DNA of 64,000 nt from Sphingomonas sp. LR60 (GTDB taxonomy: Bacteria; Pseudomonadota; Alphaproteobacteria; Sphingomonadales; Sphingomonadaceae), in assembly GCF_036855935.1 (NCBI RefSeq), contig NZ_JASPFK010000001.1, positions 1,800,501 to 1,864,500 of the forward strand, in the 5' to 3' direction. The position numbers and the translations under genes are program-made. Position 1 is the stretch's first letter. Each line of letters begins with the position of its first letter. Shown piece after piece: positions 1-10,374 of the stretch. The notes under the pieces were generated by a model. It saw only the letters and a program-made list of their open reading frames with translations. It was not told the origin of the DNA and made no database searches.

Positions 1-1563
1 GCGGCGGACGTGACCGCGGTCGGTCCGCTCGTCCTGCACGTCGACGGATCGTATCTGAAGGCGGACGACCTGCGTACCGGCGGCTTCATCCTGTCGCGCG
101 CCGCGCGCCGCGCCTCGCTGGCGCTGGCTGGGTCACCCCAGGATGGCGCCGAGCCGATCGACTTCGCAGCGAACGCGGCGCTGAGCGGCAAGCTGCCCAA
201 CAGCGGCGCGGAGACATGGACCGCTGGTGCGGGTGCGTCGATCATCACCGACGGCGGGATGCTGGGCGTCTCGTACGGCCATTACGACAGCGTCTACGGC
301 GTGCCGATCCGCTATGCGACCGCGCTTGGACAGGAGCAGGAAGCGCCGCGGCTCGACGTGGTGCAGAACCGCTATGACCTGCGCGCCGAGGTGACGCCAC
401 ACGGCGCGTTCATCGATACGATCCGCATCCGCGCCGCGCATGCCAATTACCGGCATTTCGAGCTGGAGGAAGACGGTTCGATCGGCACGGCCTTCTACAA
501 CAAGGGGCTCGAGGGGCGGCTTGAGTTGGTGCAGGCGAAGCGCGGCGCGTGGCAGGGTGCCAGCGGCGTGCAATATTTCAGCCGCGCGTTCGACGTGGTC
601 GGTGACGAGGCATTCCTGCCCCGCAACCAGACCGAGCAGACCGGACTCTTCACGCTTCAGCAATTCGAAGACGGTCGCTTCAAGGCCGAGGGCGGGCTGC
701 GATACGAACAAACGCGCCTGACCGCCGATCCGGGCTTCCGCGAAGGGACCGAACGCTTCACGGGCGAGGATCGCAGCTTCGGGACCTGGTCGGGATCGCT
801 CGGTGCGGCCTATACGCTCGCGGACGGCGTCCGGATCGGGCTGAACGGCTCGCGCACGGCGCGCGCACCGTCCGCCGAGGAACTGTTCGCCAACGGGCCG
901 CACGCCGGCACGCAGGCGTACGAGCTTGGCAATCCCAACTTCCGCGCGGAGACGTCATGGGGACTGGAGGCGACGCTCCACGCCCACAACCAGATCTTCA
1001 GCCTCGACGCATCGGCCTATTACAATTGGTTCGACAATTACATCTATGAGTCGCAGGTCGCCGCGGCGGCATGCGTGACGGCGGCACAGGGCGAGGTCGA
1101 GTTGCCGTGCTTCCGCTACGATCAGGCGAAGGCACGCTATTATGGCTTCGAGGCGGATGCGTCGGCCCGGCTCGCGACGATCGGGACGCATGTCATCACC
1201 GCCGATCTGCTCGGTGATTATGTCCATGCCGAGGTTGTCGATCGTGGACCGGTGCCGCGCATCCCGCCGCTGCGTCTGCTTGGCGGGATCGAGGCGCGCA
1301 ACGACACCAGCGGCGCGCGCGTCGAGGTGGAGCGTGCCTTCGCGCAGAACCGCACCGCGCCGTTCGAGACGCGCACCGATGGCTATACGATGGTCAACGC
1401 CTCGCTGTCGTTCCATCCGTGGGGCGGGAGCGACCGGCGCAGCATCCTGCTGGCGGCGAACAACATCTTCGACGTCGAGGCGCGTCGTGCCGCCAGCGTG
1501 CTCAAGGACTTCGCGCCGCTCGGCGGGCGTGACGTTCGAGTGACGTTCCGCGTCGGGATTTGA
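1..1563 (+). CDS. TonB-dependent receptor, C-terminal part (5' end outside window)
   Basis: The frame is open from the first base, so the gene begins upstream and only the last ~520 residues are seen. These are outer-membrane beta-barrel sequence rich in alternating aromatic and polar strands. The segments SRTARAPSAEELFANGPHAG and YELGNPNF, followed by a repeated strand-turn pattern, are typical of TonB-dependent receptors. The late PRIPPLRLLGG segment and the YELG-type motif recall the ZnuD-like (zinc/heme) branch, but the substrate is an inference. The N-terminal plug and TonB box are not in view. The stop is followed by a palindromic repeat and then a convergent acetyltransferase gene. Confidence 0.9.
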   Translation, partial: AADVTAVGPLVLHVDGSYLKADDLRTGGFILSRAARRASLALAGSPQDGAEPIDFAANAALSGKLPNSGAETWTAGAGASIITDGGMLGVSYGHYDSVYGVPIRYATALGQEQEAPRLDVVQNRYDLRAEVTPHGAFIDTIRIRAAHANYRHFELEEDGSIGTAFYNKGLEGRLELVQAKRGAWQGASGVQYFSRAFDVVGDEAFLPRNQTEQTGLFTLQQFEDGRFKAEGGLRYEQTRLTADPGFREGTERFTGEDRSFGTWSGSLGAAYTLADGVRIGLNGSRTARAPSAEELFANGPHAGTQAYELGNPNFRAETSWGLEATLHAHNQIFSLDASAYYNWFDNYIYESQVAAAACVTAAQGEVELPCFRYDQAKARYYGFEADASARLATIGTHVITADLLGDYVHAEVVDRGPVPRIPPLRLLGGIEARNDTSGARVEVERAFAQNRTAPFETRTDGYTMVNASLSFHPWGGSDRRSILLAANNIFDVEARRAASVLKDFAPLGGRDVRVTFRVGI

Positions 1564-1640
1564 TGAAGACTGTCGCCCCGGATCAAAGCCGCGGCGACGA
1601 CGATCTTAAGAGCGCGATGAGGTGGATCGGGATCGATCAC

Positions 1641-1718
1641 CGTCATTGCGAGCGTAGCGAAGCAATCCAGGGCGTCCTGATCCGGCGCTGGATTGCTTCG
1701 CTACGCTCGCAATGACGA
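1641..1718. repeat. 78-bp palindromic repeat (REP-like), copy 1
   Basis: Two 30-base arms starting CGTCATTGCGAGCGTAGCGA pair perfectly around a 17-17-base-scale centre, GGCGTCCTGATCCGGCG. A copy differing at one base lies at 57991-58068, and a shorter relative at 28873-28915. It sits between the convergent TonB receptor and GNAT genes, where it may act as a bidirectional transcription terminator. It carries no gene. Confidence 0.9.
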
Positions 1719-1822
1719 GTCGAGCTGCTGTCGTCCCGCTCAAAAACGCAATCACCAACTTTGAAGTGGCACCCCGGCGAAGGCGAGATGCAAGCCAGAC
1801 GGATCAGCCTTTCAGGCCGCCC

Positions 1823-2338
1823 TCAAATCGCGCGCGCGTAGATGAGATCGTCGTGCCACGTCGCGCCGACGAGGAAGCGCCGCGTCCCTGCGACGACGAA
1901 ACCCTGCTTCTCGTAGAAGCGCTGCGCACGCCTGTTGCCGCCATACACGCCGAGCAACAGCCGGCGACGCCCGGCCGAGCGCGCGTCTTCGATCGCCCTC
2001 GCCATCAAGGCCGGGCCCAGGCCGGTGCCGTGGGTCGGGAAGAGCGCGTAGATGCGCTTGAGTTCGACGTCACCCGGCTCAAGAGCGACGGGCAGATCGG
2101 GTGCGGTGAGCAGGGTGTAACCGATCGGAGCAGCACCAACGCCAGCCGTGGCCAGCGTCGCGATCGCGCCGCCGGCCAGATACGCCTCAAACGCTGCCAC
2201 GCTGCTGTTGCGCGTGACATGCGCCACAATATCCGGGCCGTCGAGGATGCCCACGAACGCTTCGAGGAAAGTGGCGCCCGCTACCAGCGAAAGCGCGGCG
2301 GCATCCGCCGGCCCCGCACGATGCAGGCGCCAGTCCAT
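1823..2338 (-). CDS. GNAT family N-acetyltransferase
   Basis: A 171-residue protein with the GNAT fold. The acetyl-CoA-binding motif A spans residues ~92-116 (LKRIYALFPTHGTGLGPALM), and motif B includes NRRAQRFYEKQGF at ~135-147. The start MDWRLH is chosen because it lies one base from the ndk stop, giving tight coupling; a longer frame would run into ndk. The acceptor cannot be predicted. Free amines or ribosomal-protein N-termini are possible within the family. Confidence 0.85.
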   Translation of the reverse strand: MDWRLHRAGPADAAALSLVAGATFLEAFVGILDGPDIVAHVTRNSSVAAFEAYLAGGAIATLATAGVGAAPIGYTLLTAPDLPVALEPGDVELKRIYALFPTHGTGLGPALMARAIEDARSAGRRRLLLGVYGGNRRAQRFYEKQGFVVAGTRRFLVGATWHDDLIYARAI

Positions 2339-2339
2339 A

Positions 2340-2762
2340 TCAACCGACGATTTCTTCCGGCTTGAAGAAATAGGCGATCTCGATCTCGGCATTCTCGTCC
2401 GAGTCCGAACCGTGCACGGTGTTCGCCTCGATCGACTCGGCCAGTTCCTTGCGGATCGTGCCCGGCGCTGCGTTCTCTGGGTTGGTGGCGCCCATGATGT
2501 CGCGGTTGCGCTGCATGGCGTTCTCCCCTTCCAGCACCTGCACGACGACCGGACCCGAGGTCATGAACGTGACCAGATCGTTGAAGAACGGACGCTCCTT
2601 GTGGACGGCGTAGAAGCCCTCGGCCTGCTCCTTGGTCATCTGGATGCGCTTGGAAGCGACGACGCGCAGGCCGGCCTCCTCCAGCATCTTGGTGACGGCG
2701 CCGGTCAGGTTGCGGCGCGTGGCATCGGGCTTGATGATCGAGAAGGTACGGTTCGCGGCCAT
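2340..2762 (-). CDS. ndk: Nucleoside diphosphate kinase
   Basis: The 140-residue length is standard for the family. It transfers the gamma phosphate of ATP to NDPs through a phospho-histidine. The start [14 protein letters not shown] and the active-site stretch NTVHGSDS (His117) are present, as is the [11 protein letters not shown] nucleotide-binding segment. It lies on the same strand downstream of holC and pepA and directly upstream of the GNAT gene, so a pepA-holC-ndk-GNAT transcript is likely. There is an 80-base gap to holC. Confidence 0.97.
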   Translation of the reverse strand: MAANRTFSIIKPDATRRNLTGAVTKMLEEAGLRVVASKRIQMTKEQAEGFYAVHKERPFFNDLVTFMTSGPVVVQVLEGENAMQRNRDIMGATNPENAAPGTIRKELAESIEANTVHGSDSDENAEIEIAYFFKPEEIVG

Positions 2763-2842
2763 GACGGTCACGGGCTCCTGAAATGAATAGGATGGAAGTG
2801 GCGTCGCCCTAGGCGGACGCGGGCGGTGATGCAAGCTGGCGC

Positions 2843-3283
2843 TCAGGCCGCCTGTTCCCAGCGCCCGGCATCGTTCTGCTTCCAATAGCGCCGCTCGACG
2901 CCGTCGCGCGCGGCCAGTTCCTTCCACGCCGCCCGCGCCGCACGGATGTGTTCTTCGTCGAAGAAGTGGAAGGCGCGGTCGAAATCGAGCGCGGCGTCAC
3001 GCCACTCGCCGTCGACCAGCGCGATGTACCGCGCGCGGTTGGCAGGGTTGACGTCGGCGGCGATCAGGATCGGCTGGCGCTCGTCCGCCGCCCCGCCCTG
3101 CTGCGCGTGCGGCAGGAAGCTGTCGGGCGCATAGTTCCACAGCAACCGGTCGAGCGCCGCACGCCGTTCGGCATCGGCGGCGACGATCAACAGCCGCGCG
3201 CCCGACGCCACCACCTTCGCCGCGATCTGCGGGAGCGCACGCTCCAGCGGCATCCGGCTCAGATGGTAGAAGTCGACCTGCAT
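2843..3283 (-). CDS. holC: DNA polymerase III subunit chi
   Basis: A 146-residue chi subunit of the clamp-loader complex, which links the replisome to SSB. The opening [20 protein letters not shown] and the later [15 protein letters not shown] and ILIA segments match the family. The C-terminus [13 protein letters not shown] is also typical. It follows pepA by about 9 bases on the same strand, a pairing (pepA-holC) widespread in proteobacteria, so co-transcription is likely. Confidence 0.95.
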   Translation of the reverse strand: MQVDFYHLSRMPLERALPQIAAKVVASGARLLIVAADAERRAALDRLLWNYAPDSFLPHAQQGGAADERQPILIAADVNPANRARYIALVDGEWRDAALDFDRAFHFFDEEHIRAARAAWKELAARDGVERRYWKQNDAGRWEQAA

Positions 3284-3292
3284 CGCGCCGCC

Positions 3293-4735
3293 TTAGCTCT
3301 CGCAGGTGTCGGCGACGAACCGGTCGAGGACGCGCACGCCATAACCGGTCGCGCCCTTCGCCCAGGTCGGGCCGTCCTTGTCCGCCCACACCATACCGGC
3401 GATGTCGAGATGCGCCCAGGCGACGCCGTCGTCGACGAAGCGCTGGAGGAATTGCGCCGCGGTGATCGAGCCGGCGCCGCGCGGCCCGACGTTCTTCACG
3501 TCGGCGATCGGCGAGTCGATCAGCTTGTCGTAAGCGTCGGAGAGCGGGAACCGCCACAATTTGTCGCCGGTGGCGAGGCCCGCCGCCAGCAACTGCCCGG
3601 CGAGCGTATCGTCGTTGCTGAAAAGCCCGCCGTACTCGTTACCGAGCGCGACGATCATCGCTCCGGTCAGCGTCGCAAGGTCCACGATCCGCGTCGGCTT
3701 GTGGGTATTTTGGACCCAGGTGATGCAATCGCACAGCACCAACCGTCCCTCGGCGTCGGTGTTGATGACTTCGATCGTCTGGCCCGACATGCTGGTAACG
3801 ACGTCCCCCGGCCGCTGCGCATTGCCGTCGGGCATGTTCTCGACCAGACCCATGACACCGATAACATTGGCTTTTGCCTTACGAGTGGCGAGCGACAGCA
3901 TCGCGCCGGCCACCGCCGCGGCACCGCCCATGTCCCACTTCATATCTTCCATGCCAGCCGCGGGCTTGATCGAAATGCCCCCGGTATCAAAGGTTACGCC
4001 CTTTCCGACCAACGCGGTCAGCGGCGCGCCCTCGCCGGCTCCCAACCACTTGAGGGCGAGGACGCGCGCTTCCCGTCGCGAGCCCTGCGACACGCCGAGC
4101 AAGGCACCCGCGCCCAGATCCGCAAGCTGCTGCTCATCAAGGACAGTGACCTCGAGCCCGAGACCGTCGACCGCCTCCAGCACACGCTCGACGAAGCTTT
4201 CCGGGTAGAGGATGTTCGGCGGCAGCGTCGCAAGCATGCGCGCAAGGCCCAGACCGCGCGTCACCGCTTCAGGCCCGGTCCATCCGGCGTCGTCGCCGAC
4301 GATCGTGACGGCGGTCAGCGTCGGCTTCTGCTTATCCGAAAGCTTGTTGCGATATTCGTCGAAGCGCCACGCGCGCTGTACGACACCGGCTGCAAAGCGC
4401 GCGGTGGCCGACGGCGACACCCCGTGGAGATCGGCGACCGCATCGGTGACGCCCGAGGTGAGCAGCCGCGCGGTCAACGCGCCGCCCGCGCGCTCGAACG
4501 CAGCATCGTCACCGCTGCCGACACCGAGCAACAGCACGCGCTGCGTCCCCTGCCCCGCGGCTACGAACGCCTCCGCAACGCTGCCCGCCTCGCCGGTGAA
4601 CCGCTGCCCCGCCGCGGCGGCGGCGATCAGCGCGTCCGCTCCGTCGATCAGTCCGGTCAGCGTCGCATCCTTGCGGATCGGCAGCGCCAGCACCGCAGCG
4701 TTTGCGGGGCGGTCGACGGTGAAGGCGATCTGCAT
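3293..4735 (-). CDS. pepA: Leucyl aminopeptidase (M17)
   Basis: A cytosolic metallo-aminopeptidase of 480 residues that removes N-terminal residues from peptides. The signature NTDAEGRL lies near residue 325, and the metal-binding GKGVTFDTGGISIKP near 244. The N-terminal domain is the usual divergent macro-like fold. The start MQIAFTVDRP is preferred because a GAGG ribosome-binding site lies about 8 bases upstream; an in-frame ATG seven codons further up (4756) is the alternative. It is divergent from lptD and first in the pepA-holC-ndk run. Confidence 0.96.
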   Translation of the reverse strand: MQIAFTVDRPANAAVLALPIRKDATLTGLIDGADALIAAAAAGQRFTGEAGSVAEAFVAAGQGTQRVLLLGVGSGDDAAFERAGGALTARLLTSGVTDAVADLHGVSPSATARFAAGVVQRAWRFDEYRNKLSDKQKPTLTAVTIVGDDAGWTGPEAVTRGLGLARMLATLPPNILYPESFVERVLEAVDGLGLEVTVLDEQQLADLGAGALLGVSQGSRREARVLALKWLGAGEGAPLTALVGKGVTFDTGGISIKPAAGMEDMKWDMGGAAAVAGAMLSLATRKAKANVIGVMGLVENMPDGNAQRPGDVVTSMSGQTIEVINTDAEGRLVLCDCITWVQNTHKPTRIVDLATLTGAMIVALGNEYGGLFSNDDTLAGQLLAAGLATGDKLWRFPLSDAYDKLIDSPIADVKNVGPRGAGSITAAQFLQRFVDDGVAWAHLDIAGMVWADKDGPTWAKGATGYGVRVLDRFVADTCES

Positions 4736-4885
4736 TCCTGTATCCTCTTGCAACATGCCGCCTACCTAGGCACCGGACCATGAAATGGCAAAGCGTTGCA
4801 GCCTCGGCGTGGCGATGCGATAGGCGGCAAGAGCGTGTCCGCCATTTCCGGCCGGTCGCGCAAACGGGGCAACGACGACGACGTG

Positions 4886-7121
4886 ATGCGTTTCGATCTT
4901 CTCGCCGGCGGCGTGCTGTGTCTGGCGCTTGCCGTACCGGCCGCGGCGCAGTCGCTTCAGGACCGCGCGGGCGACGGCCTCGCCCCGGCTTCGGCTCCCG
5001 CCGCCCCGGCGGACAGCGATCAGGTGCAGTTCAGCGCCGGTGCGCTCGAATATGACTATCAGGCCGATGTCGTGACCGCGACGGGCGAGGTCCGGATGAG
5101 CCGTGCCGGCGAACGGCTCCGGGCCGAGAAGGTGGTCTGGAACCGCAAGAGCGGGCGCGTCGTCGCGACCGGCAACGTCGCGGTGACCAATCCGCAGGGC
5201 GACGTCGCGTACGGAGATTCGATCGAGCTGACCGATACGCTGAAGGACGGCGTCGTCGACAATCTGCTGGTCGTGCTCGAACAAGGCGGACGGCTGGCGG
5301 CGGTGCGCGGCGTGCGAGAGGCCGACGGAACGATGAACCTCGACCGCGCGGTCTACTCGCCCTGCGCGGTCACCGGATCGGACGGCTGCCCGCGCGACCC
5401 GACGTGGAAGATCACCGCAGTCAAGGTCACCTACCACCCCGACAAGGAGCGCGTTTACTACGAGGGCGCGCGCTTCCACCTGTTCGGGCTGACCAGCCCG
5501 GCCCTGCCGCGCTTCAGCAACTCGGTCGCGGCGAGCAACGACACCGGCCTGCTGACGCCCTCGATCGGGCTGACGCGACTGAACGGTGCCGAGCTGGTGC
5601 TGCCGTTCAATCTCGCGCTGGGCGCCAACCAGTCGCTGGTCCTCGCCCCGCACATCTTCACGTCGGAAGTGCCGATGATGGAGGCGCGCTACAGCGGGCT
5701 CAACGAACTGGGCGCCTATTCCATCCGTGGCTTCGCGACGAGCAGCCGACGCACGCAGAACCTCGCCGACATCACCACTTCGGACACCGAGCGCGCGTTC
5801 CGCGGCTATCTGGACGGTGTCGGGCGCTTCCAGTTCGATCCCAACTGGAGCCTGTCGGGCTCGCTGCGGCTGGTGACCGATCGCACGTTCCTGCGTCGAT
5901 ACGACATTTCCAATGAAGACCGCCTGCGTACGACACTGGCGCTCGAGCGCGTCGATCCGAACAGCTATCTGTCGATCGCCGGCTGGGCAGTGCAGACGTT
6001 GCGCGTCGGCGACCAACAAGGAATGCAGCCGGTCGCGCTACCCGAGATCGACTATCGCCGCCGGGTGCCCGATGCGCTGCTCGGCGGGACGTTGCAGATC
6101 CAGCTCAACACACTGGCGATCGGGCGCAAGGCCGGCCAGGACACACAGCGCGCATTCGGCAGCGCACGCTGGGACTGGCGCGGGATCACCGTGCTGGGTC
6201 AGGAAGTGACGCTGACCGCGTTCGGCCGCGCCGACGCCTATGATACGCAGAATGTCGCGGCGACCTCGATCGCCAGCTATCGCGGGGTCGAGGGCTTCCA
6301 GACGCGGCTCATCGGTGCGCTGGCGGCGGATGTCCGCTGGCCGTTCGTCGGTGAATTGTTCGGCGGCTTTCAGCGCTTCACCCCGCGCGTGCAGATCGTC
6401 GCCGCGCCGAAGACCCGCAACATCCAGGTGCCGAACGAGGACGCCCGCGCGGTCGACCTCGAGGATTCTGAACCTGTTCGCGCTCAATCGCTTCTCCGGT
6501 TACGACCGCTGGGAAGATTCGAGCCGCGTGACCTATGGCGCGGAATGGGCACTCGACCTGGATCGTATCGCGATCTCGGCCAACGTCGGTCAGAGTTACC
6601 GCCTCAACGAGCGGCCGAGCATCCTGCCCGACGGCACCGGACTGTCGGACCGCTTCTCCGATATCGTCGGGCGTACCAACATCCGCTTCGGCGAGCTGGT
6701 GACGCTCACCCACCGCTATCGCATCGACAAGGACAATTTCTCCGTTCGCCGTAACGAGATCGATGCGACGGTCGGGACACGCCAGACCTATGCCACGGTC
6801 GGCTATCTGCGGCTCAATCGCGACATCGACGTGCTGGAGGATTTGCAGGATCGCGAGGAAGTGCGTGCCGGCGGCCGTATCGGGGTTACGCGCTTCTGGT
6901 CGGTCTGGGGATCGGCGATCGTCGACCTTACCAACCGCGCCGAGGATCCGTTGTCGACGTCGGACGGATTCACCCCGATCCGCCATCGTATCGGGGTCGC
7001 ATATGAGGATGATTGTCTCAATCTGGGGCTGGCGTGGAAGCGGGATTACCGCAACGTCGGCGACGCCCGGAGCGGCAACAGCTATCTCTTGACGCTTTCC
7101 TTCAAGAACCTCGGCCGCTAA
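4886..7121 (+). CDS. lptD: LPS-assembly protein LptD, split by one-base frameshift
   Basis: The outer-membrane translocon that inserts LPS, about 744 residues once repaired. The start MRFDLLAGGVLCLALAVPAA gives a signal peptide ending AAAQ; an in-frame ATG at 4796 would add a 30-residue hydrophilic extension. An OstA/LptA-like beta-jellyroll covers residues ~45-150, followed by the long C-terminal beta-barrel. Reading breaks near 6467-6470 (GATTCTGAAC): the first frame goes astray after VDLED, and the barrel resumes one base over at NLFALNRFSGYDRW and runs to the stop at 7121. One extra base explains everything. The gene is followed by surA, pdxA and rsmA, the classical lptD operon order. LptD is normally essential, so a sequence error is the simplest explanation. 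Confidence 0.9.
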
Positions 7122-7199
7122 GCCGCGGTTCAGTTGGTTCCCGCCACAAGCGCCGTGGCGGCTGCGGGCGCACCTCATCGGGATTTCGAGACGGACGTG

Positions 7200-8552
7200 A
7201 TGATCAAAACAAAGGGCGCGGCGCTGACCCGCCGGTTGCTGGGGACGATCGTAGCGCTGGGCGTGACGGGCGTTGCCTTGGCGCAGGACGCCGAGCCCGC
7301 GCGTGACACGACCGGGCTGAACCTTCCGAAGGATCTCCAGATCTTCGGCAAGGTCGATCCGAACATCCGCAAGGCGACCGCGATCGTCAACGAAGCGATC
7401 ATCACCGGGACCGATGTCGACCAGCGCGTCAACTTCATCGCGGCGGCCAACAACGCCAAGCTGAACCCGGAGGAACGCGAGAAGCTTCAGTTGCAGGTGC
7501 TGCGGCAGTTGATCGACGAGACGCTGCAGATCCAGCAGGCGAAGGTGGCGGACATCACCGTGACCAAGGGCGAGATCGACCAGGCCTTTGCCGGCGTGGC
7601 GCGCAATCTTCAGAAGACACCTGCGCAGCTTACCACCTGGTTGCGTGAGCAGGGCTCGTCGGATCGTTCGCTGCGTCGCCAGATCGAGGGCGAGTTGGCG
7701 TGGAACCGCTATCTCAGCAAGCGTGTCGAGCCGTTCGTCAACGTCGGCGACGAAGAGGTGAAGGCGATCCTCGACCGGCTCGAGGCCGCGAAGGGCACCG
7801 AGGAATACCACCTCAACGAAATCTACCTCGCCGCGACGCCGGATCGTCAGCAGCAGGTGTTCGACAATACCAAGCAGTTGATCGCCGAGATCAGCAAGGG
7901 CCAGGCGCCGTTCAGCTATTTCGCGCGCAATTTCTCCGAGGCGTCGACGCGCGGCGTCGGCGGCGATCTGGGCTGGGTGCGTGCGGCGCAGTTGCCGGAA
8001 CCGCTGGCGGAGACTGCGCAGACGATGCAGGTCGGTCAGGTCGCCGGACCGGTCGCGACGCCGGGCGGCTTCTCGATCCTGTATCTGGTCGACAAGCGAC
8101 AGGTGCTGACCGCCGATCCGCGTGATGCACGGTTGAGCCTGAAGCAGCTGACGATCAAATTCCCGGCCGGTACGACGCAGGCGCAGGCTACCGCGCGCAC
8201 CAGCGCGTTCGCCACCGCGATCCAGCAGTTGCAAGGCTGCGGATCGGTGGCGAAGGTCGCGGCGTCGCTGAACGCCGAGGTGGTCGACAATGATGCGATC
8301 CGCATCCGCGATCTGCCGCCGCCATTGCAGGCGATCATGCTGAAGTTGCAGGTTGGACAGGCGACCCCGCCGTTCGGCTCGCCGAGCGAGGGCGTGCGTA
8401 CGCTGGTGATGTGCGGGCGCGACGAGGCAGCCGGCGGTCAGCTGCCGGGTGCGCAGCAGATCCAGAACCAGCTCGAGCAACAGCGCGTGAACCTGCGCGC
8501 GCAGCAGGCGTTGCGCGACCTTCGACGCGACGCGGTGATCGAGTATCGTTGA
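7200..8552 (+). CDS. surA: Periplasmic chaperone / peptidyl-prolyl isomerase SurA
   Basis: A 450-residue periplasmic chaperone for outer-membrane proteins, including LptD encoded just upstream. The start MIKTKGAALTRRLLG opens a signal peptide with a hydrophobic core ending ALAQ; an upstream in-frame ATG at 7134 would bury it. The SurA N-terminal domain follows (ATAIVNEAIITGTDVDQRV), then a parvulin domain from about residue 200 (EEYHLNEIYLAA...FSEASTRGVGGDLGWV). A second, weaker isomerase-like segment follows near the C-terminus. pdxA starts 10 bases downstream. Confidence 0.93.
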   Translation: MIKTKGAALTRRLLGTIVALGVTGVALAQDAEPARDTTGLNLPKDLQIFGKVDPNIRKATAIVNEAIITGTDVDQRVNFIAAANNAKLNPEEREKLQLQVLRQLIDETLQIQQAKVADITVTKGEIDQAFAGVARNLQKTPAQLTTWLREQGSSDRSLRRQIEGELAWNRYLSKRVEPFVNVGDEEVKAILDRLEAAKGTEEYHLNEIYLAATPDRQQQVFDNTKQLIAEISKGQAPFSYFARNFSEASTRGVGGDLGWVRAAQLPEPLAETAQTMQVGQVAGPVATPGGFSILYLVDKRQVLTADPRDARLSLKQLTIKFPAGTTQAQATARTSAFATAIQQLQGCGSVAKVAASLNAEVVDNDAIRIRDLPPPLQAIMLKLQVGQATPPFGSPSEGVRTLVMCGRDEAAGGQLPGAQQIQNQLEQQRVNLRAQQALRDLRRDAVIEYR

Positions 8553-8562
8553 GGAATCGAGC

Positions 8563-9552
8563 ATGACCGGCCCGATCGTCATTTCCATGGGCGATCCCGC
8601 GGGGATCGGTCCGGAGACGATTGCCAAGGCCTGGGATGCACGCGGCGAGCGCGGTTTGCCCCCGTTCGTGGCGGTAGGCGACCGCCGTGCGATCGCGCGC
8701 GTCTGGGACGGACCGGTGGCGGCGGTGACCGACCTGAACGCGGTGCCTGACGTGTTTGCCGAGGCGCTGCCGGTACTGACCGTGCAGGATGCGGGCGAGA
8801 TCGTCCCCGGTATGCCCGATATCGATGGCGCGCGATGTGCGGTACGCGCGCTCGAACTGGCAACCGGGCTGGTGCGTTCGGGGGCCGGAAGAGCGTTGGT
8901 GACCGGGCCGGTCTCCAAGGCGCAGCTTTATCAGACCGGCTTTACCTACCCCGGACAGACCGAATTCGTTGCCGAGCGCTGCGGGATCGCGCGCGATAAT
9001 GCGGTGATGATGCTCGCAGGGCCCGGCTTGCGCGTCGTGCCGTTGACGACGCACGTCCCGCTCGCCGATGTGTCGGGCCTGCTCACGGTCGACTTGATCC
9101 TCGCCAAGGCGCGGGTGACGGCGCGCGCGATGATGCGCAATTTCGGGATCGAGCGGCCGCGGCTCGCCTTTGCCGGCCTCAACCCCCACGCTGGCGAGAA
9201 CGGCGCGCTGGGGCGGGAGGAGATCGACGTCATGCAACCAGCGATCGAGCAATTGCGCGACGAGGGCCTTGATGTCAGCGGGCCGATGGCGGCGGATACG
9301 ATGTTCCACGCGCGGGCACGGGCGCGGTTCGACGTGGCGCTCTGCCCATATCACGATCAGGCGCTGGTGCCGCTCAAGACCTTGTTCTTCGACGACGGTG
9401 TCAACATCACGCTCGGTCTGCCGATCGTGCGGACCTCTCCCGATCACGGCACGGCGTTCGGGATTGCGGGTAAGGGCACGGCGCATCCCGGCGCGACGAT
9501 CGCGGCGATCCTGATGGCCGCCGAAGCTGCGGCGCACCGCGCCGGCGCATGA
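8563..9552 (+). CDS. pdxA: 4-hydroxythreonine-4-phosphate dehydrogenase
   Basis: A 329-residue NAD-dependent enzyme of pyridoxal 5'-phosphate biosynthesis, acting before PdxJ. The opening [12 protein letters not shown] is the family signature. Metal-site histidines occur in TTHVPLADV and [13 protein letters not shown], and the C-terminal TSPDHGTAF segment is present. It overlaps rsmA by four bases (ATGA), so the two are translationally coupled. The placement between surA and rsmA matches the enterobacterial order. Confidence 0.97.
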   Translation: MTGPIVISMGDPAGIGPETIAKAWDARGERGLPPFVAVGDRRAIARVWDGPVAAVTDLNAVPDVFAEALPVLTVQDAGEIVPGMPDIDGARCAVRALELATGLVRSGAGRALVTGPVSKAQLYQTGFTYPGQTEFVAERCGIARDNAVMMLAGPGLRVVPLTTHVPLADVSGLLTVDLILAKARVTARAMMRNFGIERPRLAFAGLNPHAGENGALGREEIDVMQPAIEQLRDEGLDVSGPMAADTMFHARARARFDVALCPYHDQALVPLKTLFFDDGVNITLGLPIVRTSPDHGTAFGIAGKGTAHPGATIAAILMAAEAAAHRAGA

Positions 9553-10370
9553 CCGCACCGGAACTGCCGCCGCTTCGCGACGTGATCGCGCGGCATGGCC
9601 TGTCGGCGTCTAAGGCGCTGGGGCAGAACTTCCTGTTCGATGCGCAATTGCTGGCGCGGATCGCGCGCATTCCGGGCGACCTGACCGATGCCGAGGTGCT
9701 GGAGGTCGGCCCTGGTCCCGGCGGACTGACGCGGGCGTTGCTGGCACAGGGTGCGCGGGTCACGGCCATTGAGCGCGACCGGCGCTGCATCCCGGCGCTG
9801 GCCGAGCTTGAGGCGGCGTATCCGGGCAAGCTGCGGGTGATCGAGGGTGATGCGACAGAGATCAACGCGCAGGCCTTGTTCGAGGGCGCGCCGAATATCG
9901 TTTCCAACCTGCCCTATAACGTCGGCACTGCGCTGCTGATCGGCTGGTTGTCGGCCGAATGGTTGCCGTGGTGGAAATCGTTGACGCTGATGTTCCAGCG
10001 CGAGGTGGCGGAGCGGATCGTCGCGCCGGTCGGGGGTGATGCTTACGGGCGGCTGGCGGTGCTGGCGCAGTGGCGGTCGACCGCGAAGATTGCCATGCCG
10101 GTGCACCGCTCCGCTTTCACCCCGCCGCCCAAGGTCATGTCGGCGGTCGTGCACATCACCCCGACCGATGCGCCGGAGGGCGTGGCACTCCCGGTGCTGG
10201 AGCGGGTGACCGCCGCAGCGTTCGGGCAACGGCGCAAGATGTTGCGCCAGTCGTTGCGCGGCGTGCCCGGGGCACTGGAGGCGCTTGAGGCCGAGGGGAT
10301 CGAGGCGACGCGACGCGCCGAGACGGTGAGCGTCGCCGAATTCGTCGCAGTCGCCAAACGGTTGAGCTGA
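9549..10370 (+). CDS. rsmA: 16S rRNA dimethyladenosine transferase
   Basis: A 273-residue enzyme (KsgA) that dimethylates the two adjacent adenosines of 16S helix 45. The SAM-binding motif [14 protein letters not shown] lies at ~51-64, and the catalytic [11 protein letters not shown] at ~119-129. The early GQNFLFD stretch is characteristic. It is the last gene of the lptD-surA-pdxA run and ends four bases from a convergent TPR gene. A short hairpin (TTGAGC/GCTCAA, 10362-10378) spans the junction. Confidence 0.97.
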   Translation: MTAPELPPLRDVIARHGLSASKALGQNFLFDAQLLARIARIPGDLTDAEVLEVGPGPGGLTRALLAQGARVTAIERDRRCIPALAELEAAYPGKLRVIEGDATEINAQALFEGAPNIVSNLPYNVGTALLIGWLSAEWLPWWKSLTLMFQREVAERIVAPVGGDAYGRLAVLAQWRSTAKIAMPVHRSAFTPPPKVMSAVVHITPTDAPEGVALPVLERVTAAAFGQRRKMLRQSLRGVPGALEALEAEGIEATRRAETVSVAEFVAVAKRLS

Positions 10371-10374
10371 CGGC

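Noticed and set aside
2948..4783. Long open frame opposite holC and pepA
   Set aside because: Arginine/histidine-rich antisense shadow of a high-GC gene; no family features.
6378..8918. 846-codon open frame opposite lptD and surA
   Set aside because: Antisense to two well-supported genes, with shadow-type composition.
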